A stretch of DNA of 64,000 nucleotides, taken from assembly GCA_001695595.3 (NCBI GenBank), contig MBPM02000003.1, forward strand, positions 1,798,001 through 1,862,000, written 5' to 3'. Origin of the DNA: Plasmopara viticola (Eukaryota; Oomycota; Peronosporomycetes; Peronosporales; Peronosporaceae). The notes beneath the pieces are model-generated. The model did no database searches, was not told the DNA's origin, and saw only the letters and a list, made by a program, of their open reading frames with translations. The position numbers were made by a program, and so were the translations under genes. The first letter of the stretch is position 1, and every line of letters begins with the position of its first letter. Below are positions 58,701 to 64,000 of this stretch, piece by piece.

Positions 58701-59227
58701 TCAGAATACACTACAGTTGTTAACCCATTCAACAACAGCTCACTGCGTATAGCGACGACGATTGGGAAAGTAATTTCGACAATCAAAGCTCGGTGTCTGG
58801 TGTCCTTTTGATACTCGTCGGTGGATCTGTAGCATTTAAGTCGAAGTACTAGCGTACTGTAGCGTTGAATACTTTCGAAGCCGAGTATATGGCATTATGT
58901 TTATGCACTCAAGAAGTGCTGTGGGCACGTATGATGAAATCAGACCCTGGATACGCACAGAATTTCCCCACTGTCGTTTATGAAGACAACCAAGGAGCAA
59001 TCGCACTCGCCACAAACAATGGATACCACGCACGCACGAGATACGTGGATCTTCGCCACCACTTTGCCCGAGAAAGAGTCACATCAGGTGAGATCAAGGT
59101 GGCCTACAAGGAATCGCAGTTTCAACTGGCTGACGTCTTCACGAAGGCACTCGGCTCCAAGCGATTCGAGTATCTCCGTACCGGCATGAGCATCACAGCA
59201 AGCAAGCCGAGGGAGCAACAACAGTGA
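55790..59227 (+). pseudogene. Copia pol remnant: protease, integrase, reverse transcriptase, RNase H
   Basis: The protease site reads WLINRGAS (about 55800-55823) where active elements have W-x-x-D-S-G-A, so the catalytic Asp is Asn. The integrase has LWHARTGH and CGGC (zinc part), then VHSDVMGPM, RTDNGGEY and NGVAERMNRT, the D-D-E residues, but stops occur at 56374-56376, 56590-56592 and within the following 200 bp. The RT shows DVDTAYLNADLDEEVYLEPP and YVCLYVDDMIV (58230-58262 region) after a frameshift near 57840. RNase H ends with EAEYMALCLCTQEVLW and YEDNQGAIALA. The parts are in the normal order; the gene is dead. Confidence 0.9.
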
Positions 59228-59234
59228 GTGGGAG

Positions 59235-59434
59235 CTTTGGGAGGACCACTGTCGTTGGTCCGTCGCTTGGTGGTCGTCAACCCATAATGAGGTAAAGGGC
59301 GACCAAGTGACAAAAAATCCGATGGGACATGACGGAGTATGATTGTTCTAGAACAGACAGCTTCTCAAACGTTATCAAATCGCATGGGTTTAACAGTGTG
59401 ATTAATATATTTTCCAATTTACGTCTACTCATCA
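59235..59434 (+). repeat. Copia right LTR
   Basis: It aligns with the left LTR from TTGGGAGGACC to CTCATCA; the first two bases differ from TG and there is a deletion in the middle. Confidence 0.82.
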
Positions 59435-60190
59435 GTTGGCAGGGCAGTCGATGTGATTCTCGTCCAGTTTATTGACTTATCTTTAGCTGCCTTGACATGA
59501 TTCCTACGAGGTACTCGTCACTTCCGGGTCCTACGACTAAGTGCTCAAATTCTAGGGTCGGTGAGGCGCACACCGCGTTGTTCAACGCAAACTCAAAGGG
59601 TATGTTTTTTTGCTCGAATAGCAAAGAGTATCGACGTTTTTTTATTTCAACTAATTATAAGGTACGTTTTTATCGCACATCCTCGTACTTTACGCGATTT
59701 AAGTACTCACACATCATTGAGAAAAGAGAAGTTGCCAGTTTTGTATACGACTATAAATATTGCTATGCTCAAATCCCATTCTGATTTTAGCTGTAGGGCG
59801 ATTTTAGGACGTATCATTTATCCTGCGAACATAGGAATATTGGGCACCATACTATAGGAGTAGGTCTCCTTGTATATACATTAAAAAGTAATTGTTGGAG
59901 AGGCACTTATTGTTGATCGAGTTGATTACATTTCGCTCAAAAGAAAATTACTTGCCATTAAAGTATCAGTTCCCTCGAGCGACAAGGTGCAGTGATGCTT
60001 ATGTTGCTCAGAAATTGTACATGCACAAATTTGAAAATCGAGTATAGAAATATTTCGGAACACAAATGTCGGCTGTAATTATAGCTTTAGACCAGCTTGG
60101 TAAATGAAGACACAGTTTTATACAGCAAAACAGGTCTCAAATTGATGTTAATTTGCAATGCAAGATGCAAAAGCTTCGTTAATCTGCAAG
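59435..60190. other. Gene-free interval
   Basis: No supported gene. Frames at 59497-59857 overlap and lack motifs. Confidence 0.45.
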
Positions 60191-60526
60191 CTAATGGCCC
60201 CAGGAATAGTGTGTTTTGAAACGACGTCTGCGCTTTTTCTTCTTTTTGTGATAATCGCTTGAGTCACTATCGTAATCATAGTATTTCTTTTTCTTCTTCT
60301 TCTTCTTGTGCCCGAACAAACGCTCTTCGCTGTCTGCAAAGCCGTTGTTTTTTTGAACACCTTTGCTTTCGTCGACTGATAGAAAGCGCTGCTCCGAAAT
60401 CTCGCCATTGTTCGTTTCAGTGGCTTCTCCTTTCAGCGCAGAACCGGGCAAAGTGCTGAGTCCGTCGCCAGTCGTCATTACGACGGCCGCCACACTCGCT
60501 CCCAATACTGCACCACGCAGACGCAT
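60191..60526 (-). CDS. Candidate secreted RxLR-dEER-like effector with lysine-rich C-terminus
   Basis: The single exon codes 111 residues from MRLRGAVLGASVAAVV. The frame is open further upstream (to 60592), but only this start gives a good signal peptide, with cleavage probably near residues 19-24. RFLS at residues 47-50 is a degenerate RxLR (R-x-L-S), and EER at 67-69 is preceded by acidic DS, giving the spacing and order of RxLR-dEER effectors, which oomycetes secrete and deliver into host plant cells. Then follow two basic blocks (a run of 8 K and K5R4) split by a Tyr/Asp/Ser stretch (YYDYDSDSSDY), so the mature protein is disordered and carries strong nuclear-localisation-like clusters. 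No WY fold is visible. It could instead be a secreted structural or signalling protein. The gene stands alone in a repeat-rich pocket. Confidence 0.68.
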   Translation of the reverse strand: MRLRGAVLGASVAAVVMTTGDGLSTLPGSALKGEATETNNGEISEQRFLSVDESKGVQKNNGFADSEERLFGHKKKKKKKKYYDYDSDSSDYHKKKKKRRRRFKTHYSWGH

Positions 60527-60650
60527 AATCGAGTTTGAATGATAAGTCGATCTCGAGGGTTGTGATTGTTGCGCTGGAATGTAGATTAGCAAATGATGAA
60601 GTCGACCACGACCGGCGCTGCATTATTTATTCGCATTGTCGAAAAGATAT

Positions 60651-60756
60651 AGAATATGATTTGCCACTGAAGCAACATGTTTATTAAGATTAACCCTGAG
60701 TTAAGAATATGATTTGCCACCGAAGCAATATGTTTATTAAGATTAGTTCTGGGATA
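60651..60756. repeat. 53-bp tandem duplication upstream of the effector candidate
   Basis: A unit starting AGAATATGATTTGCCAC occurs at 60651-60703 and 60704-60756 with few differences. It lies 125-230 bp upstream of the effector start codon. Confidence 0.9.
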
Positions 60757-60909
60757 AAATGTTCCTTAACCACTTACAACGTTCAGTATCGAAAAGCAAC
60801 GGAGAAGCTGCAAACGGTGTATCCACTCGCAGAATAAACTTACGAGTCACTACGCTCACTGGCATTGACTTGAAGCCAGCGCAACACAATGGTGTTGTGG
60901 AAACTATAT

Positions 60910-60990
60910 AATATTTGTACAATGCAGTGCAAGGCATCATGTTCCTTATCTAATATTCGTACAATGCAGTGTAAGGCATCATGTTCCTTT
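60910..60990. repeat. 42-bp tandem duplication
   Basis: A unit starting AATATTNGTACAATGCAGTG, with GGCATCATGTTCCTT inside, occurs at 60910 and again at 60952, with one or two changes between copies. Confidence 0.88.
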
Positions 60991-61149
60991 TTTGGCGCCT
61001 TTATTCTTCCCTGACCAGATTTAAGCATACGGTGTACCATAGGGAAAAAAACAACAATACAATATCCGGACTTATGGAAAAGGCACTTTCTCGCTTGAGA
61101 AAACCTATGTTTCTCTATATTGCAATAGTATCCGGATTAATCATTATAT

Positions 61150-61479
61150 GTAATGTAATGTAATGTATTACGTTATCGCGTTGCCAAATTATGCACGTGC
61201 TAGGCTCAGTCTGGCTAGTCCACGGCATAGAGAGGTGTTCGCATACGTCGGCCCTCGTTCGGCGGACAGTGCAGCCAGCACCGAGGTCGTGAGGGTCTTC
61301 CATAATTTTGCTTAGCTCTGACTTGGTAAGAGCCCAGGTGGCGCCCGGTGCTGGAGACCGTCGCGTCGAGGGTGAGACTCGTTAGAGACCTGCAGATGCC
61401 CGAGAGCACCTGCCCGAAGCGCGCGAGCATTTAGCCCCCGCGCTTGGAAGGAGGGCGTCACCCCAACCTTTTCCGAAGC
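61150..61479 (-). mobile_element. Second LINE-family derivative, very short, both ends kept
   Basis: The 330-bp copy matches the LINE at 232-1381 at both ends: the TGTAA tail with GTATTACGTTATCGCGTTGCCA at the left, and GGGCGTCACCCCAACC...TTCCGAA at the right. Relative to that copy it lacks two interior segments (about 385-740 and 767-1245). The flanks TAATCATTATAT (61138-61149) and TAATAATTATAT (61480-61491) look like a 12-bp target duplication with one mismatch. Confidence 0.82.
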
Positions 61480-61491
61480 TAATAATTATAT

Positions 61492-64000
61492 AATTTATAA
61501 TAATCAAACATTGACGCCGTATCAACTGGATCCCATGCGTTATCTATAAGCTGTTCGTTGAACGAGCTTTTATATTAGACATTCTGAACACAAACCTTGG
61601 CTTCTCACTTTTTGGGCATTTATTCCTTGAACAGCTGTAAAGTCAATTTCCGTACTCAGATTAGAAGCCAGTTATTTCCTATAATTTCTTTCTCACATGT
61701 TTTTGTTTGGTATGTGCGTAGCCGACGTTGAGACGATTGTCCATTGGTGTTGGACTGAAAAAGGATGGACAAAAAAAGAAGGGATTGGTCGGTGAATTGA
61801 AGTAGATTACACCTTCAAGTCTGTAAATAATTATGGATTTTCGACAAGAAGAAATTAAAAGAGAAAAACTCATTGCTAATGCTTGAGTTGAAGTTTCTAT
61901 GCTTCAAACCGGTGCGATTTATCTTATTACTAGTTTTAGAGCTAGAACATCATGCCCTTCGGTGGACTTTGTAACTGTGTTTCTAAATGAGTTAGTCGAT
62001 GAAGCAGAAATTTACAAAGTAGTAGCCAAAATTACTTTGAGGTTTAGAGTAGCTGCGTTGTAAATACGTCAGAGCTTGTAAGGGCTTAAAGATATGGGGA
62101 CTGCAGATGCGGGGACTGTGAGGGGTGACAGATCCAATACTGCTTCTCTTAACGAACGAACTGAATCGCTTTTATCCGGTGGCAATTTCTCGTAAGCGAT
62201 ACGAAGATGTCTTTAGGGAATAATCAACAGTTAAGATGCTGCACGATGTACGGACGAAAGTACTCCTGCTTCCTGTATCATACCATTGAATCTTTCATCA
62301 ACGAGGACCCCAGATACTGATGTCGAACTTAAATTTTGACATACAATCGGATTAATGGAGCTAAAGAGAGCCAATATGACAGCGGCTTTGGTCACAATCA
62401 GCTTCTTCCATAAACGCCCGTACTTGCCTTACTAGCAAGGATCATAGTATCTTTCAGGATGCCCCACATTGATAGTCATGTTGCCTTTAAAAAAGTGATG
62501 GTTTACACCGACTAATGCTTATTTAGAATCGATAAAGCAATGTTTTACTATGTCCATAAATATAAACTTATGGTGTTGTGCAGATTTCCCGTCCATGCTT
62601 ACCAAAGAATATTCCGACTGCTTTGGGCATATGCAGTTGCATCGCTTGCTTTGCTGATTGCGTATTAGCCGACTTTCGATAAGTCAGATAATTCTGCATG
62701 GGGGCACTGGTATAAAATGGAAAATCTTGAAAAAATGGAATCCAAACCCTTTTTTCTCGCTAATTTTCAAAGCACACGGCCCCAAAGAGCCATCTTACTC
62801 AAAGTATGAATCGCACTGATAATTCGTCATTCAGAGAATGTGCCACATACTGTGCAGAGCGTCTGGGATACACGGAAAGATCGCGGGCTCTTAACAAACC
62901 ATCGTGTCTGGAAGCTTTTGGTATCTTAACGTTACATCCATCAACGGCCTTGTCTTTATTTTTCGTCAAATCGATTAGTCAAGATGCCAAATGCACTATC
63001 TTGCACAAAATTTGTATGCCGGTGCTGTCATTACACTTCGGCAAGCCGGAGAGAAGTCGAGGCTAATGGACTTTCGACAGTCCGTAATCATTGGTAGGTC
63101 TTACAGATCCTCACATACTTAGCCGCCTACTTGAAGAAGTAGGTCATCGATATGTTGCAGAAACCCGAGATAATAATTATCTCTCGGTCCAAATAACCGC
63201 TAATTTAAGTATTTGCATGTACCTTCCGAAGGTAGAGTATTCTAGATCTTCGTCTGTTAGGGCAACGGCATGGGATAGATCTGCCAAGATCCAATCTTGG
63301 GATCAAGCCACCGAGACTGACTCGCTAGAACAAAGCTGTTACTAGTGCGAGATAATGATAGATATCCACTACAATTTTGTGACTGGGTTTCGCACTTTTT
63401 CTTACACTAAAGAGCATTTTTATCACTAGACCGTCCGGTCCACTCAGCTATCACACGCCCATCTTGAGTGCGGGCTGGCACGGCACTCACGATTTAGTGA
63501 ACTTCTCCGGCTGCTATTATTCGGATCCTGTCAATATAGATACGGTTTCTTCTCGACCACGAGTCGAGCGACTGAAAACTCGAGCTACAGGATCGATTTC
63601 ACCTTATACTAGATCGGACAGTCTGACAACTCATAGCGATGCAACTTTAATCGCTCTCGAGGTGTGAATTGTCCGACTATGGCGTCTTATCCTGCAATAG
63701 AATATCGCGCCTAAGGCTCTAGATCGTCATGTACGACAAAATTGCTCATAAGTATAGCTTTACGCCATCGCCATCCTCAGAAAATTATTGTATAAGTAAA
63801 GTACAAAGACTTTAAAGTTCGAAAAATGCACCCAGAGTATCACTAGTATGTATTGATGCGCGACAAATTTTAAGCTACCTAGAGTAATCGCTTAACAAGT
63901 TGTTGTAGCGAGCAAGCGGGGTAGTTATCATTTAGTAACTTAATGCCCTTTCTCTCAGCAGCAATCAATGTTTTGTTTAAGAAAAAAGATATAGGATTTG
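61492..64000. other. Gene-free end of window
   Basis: No gene is supported. Frames at 62806-63066, 63091-63345 and 63464-63667 lack recognisable domains. The segment 63381-63462 resembles the sequence just left of the Copia element, so part of this region is probably an old repeat. Confidence 0.45.
63381..63500. repeat. Dispersed repeat related to the Copia flank
   Basis: GACTGGGTTTCG, CTTACACT, CAGCTATCACAC and GGCTGGCACGGCA follow in the same order as GATTGGGTTTCG, TTTACACT, GAACTATCACAC left of Copia and GTTGGCAGGGCA right of Copia. This copy has no Copia inside. Confidence 0.4.

Larger units (their letters stand above)
54798..59434 (+). mobile_element. Ty1/Copia LTR retrotransposon, degenerate, 4.6 kb
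   Basis: The left LTR is 54798-55005 and the right LTR about 59235-59434; they share long stretches (GGGAGGACCACTGTCGTT, CAACCCATAATG, CAGTGTGATTAATATA) but differ at many sites, so the insertion is old. The left LTR starts TG and ends CA, the right one has lost its TG. The primer-binding site GGTTATGAGCCC (55006-55017) is complementary to the anticodon arm of initiator tRNA-Met, the half-tRNA primer of Drosophila copia-like elements. GAGTGGGAGC before the right LTR is a likely polypurine tract. Domain order is gag, protease, integrase, RT, RNase H, which defines Copia. Several frameshifts and stops prevent expression. I found no clean target duplication. Confidence 0.93.

Overview
The window looks like nuclear DNA of a peronosporalean oomycete (Phytophthora or downy-mildew type). 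Evidence is the short GT-AG introns (57-97 nt where I could solve them), a large intron-less P-type H+-ATPase, a SulP-STAS-cyclic-nucleotide-binding fusion, a PH-domain protein of a type I do not know outside this group, decayed LINE and Ty1/Copia elements, and one small secreted protein with an RxLR-dEER-like layout. The species cannot be named from the sequence. The ORF calls are complicated by introns, so the gene models below were rebuilt by hand from splice sites, reading phase and family alignments recalled from general knowledge.

Layout. 232-1381: an internally deleted LINE copy framed by an 11-bp target-site duplication. 1466-12441: a compact housekeeping block with a HIT-family hydrolase, MED8, TDP1 (head-to-head with MED8 across 83 bp), two PH-domain genes that converge and overlap by 11 bp, an alpha/beta hydrolase and COX15. 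12442-29878: a gene desert whose core (15611-about 23864) is nine tandem copies of a roughly 920-bp non-coding unit, arranged as a higher-order repeat of 3,678 bp. 29879-31813: a mitochondrial carrier of the SLC25A39/40 (MTM1) type and a small gene of uncertain identity. 31814-43186: a second gene-poor tract with a hairpin repeat, decayed coding-like DNA and a tRNA-like GC-rich patch. 43255-53566: a second compact block with the plasma-membrane H+-ATPase, the SulP-cNMP transporter, importin-9 (all + strand) and a SnoaL/NTF2-like protein. 54798-59434: a degenerate Ty1/Copia element with LTRs and a half-tRNA primer-binding site. 60191-60526: the effector candidate. 61150-61479: a second, shorter derivative of the same LINE family. 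The remainder to 64000 has no supported gene.

How the genes relate. Most are independent housekeeping functions: transcription (MED8), repair of blocked DNA 3' ends (TDP1), haem A synthesis (COX15), mitochondrial glutathione or metal transport (SLC25A39/40-like) and nuclear import (importin-9). The H+-ATPase and SulP transporter are adjacent and co-oriented: one makes the proton motive force that the other's family can use. The most unusual features are the chimeric higher-order tandem array, the paired two-ended LINE deletion derivatives, and the small lysine-rich effector candidate in a repeat-rich pocket.
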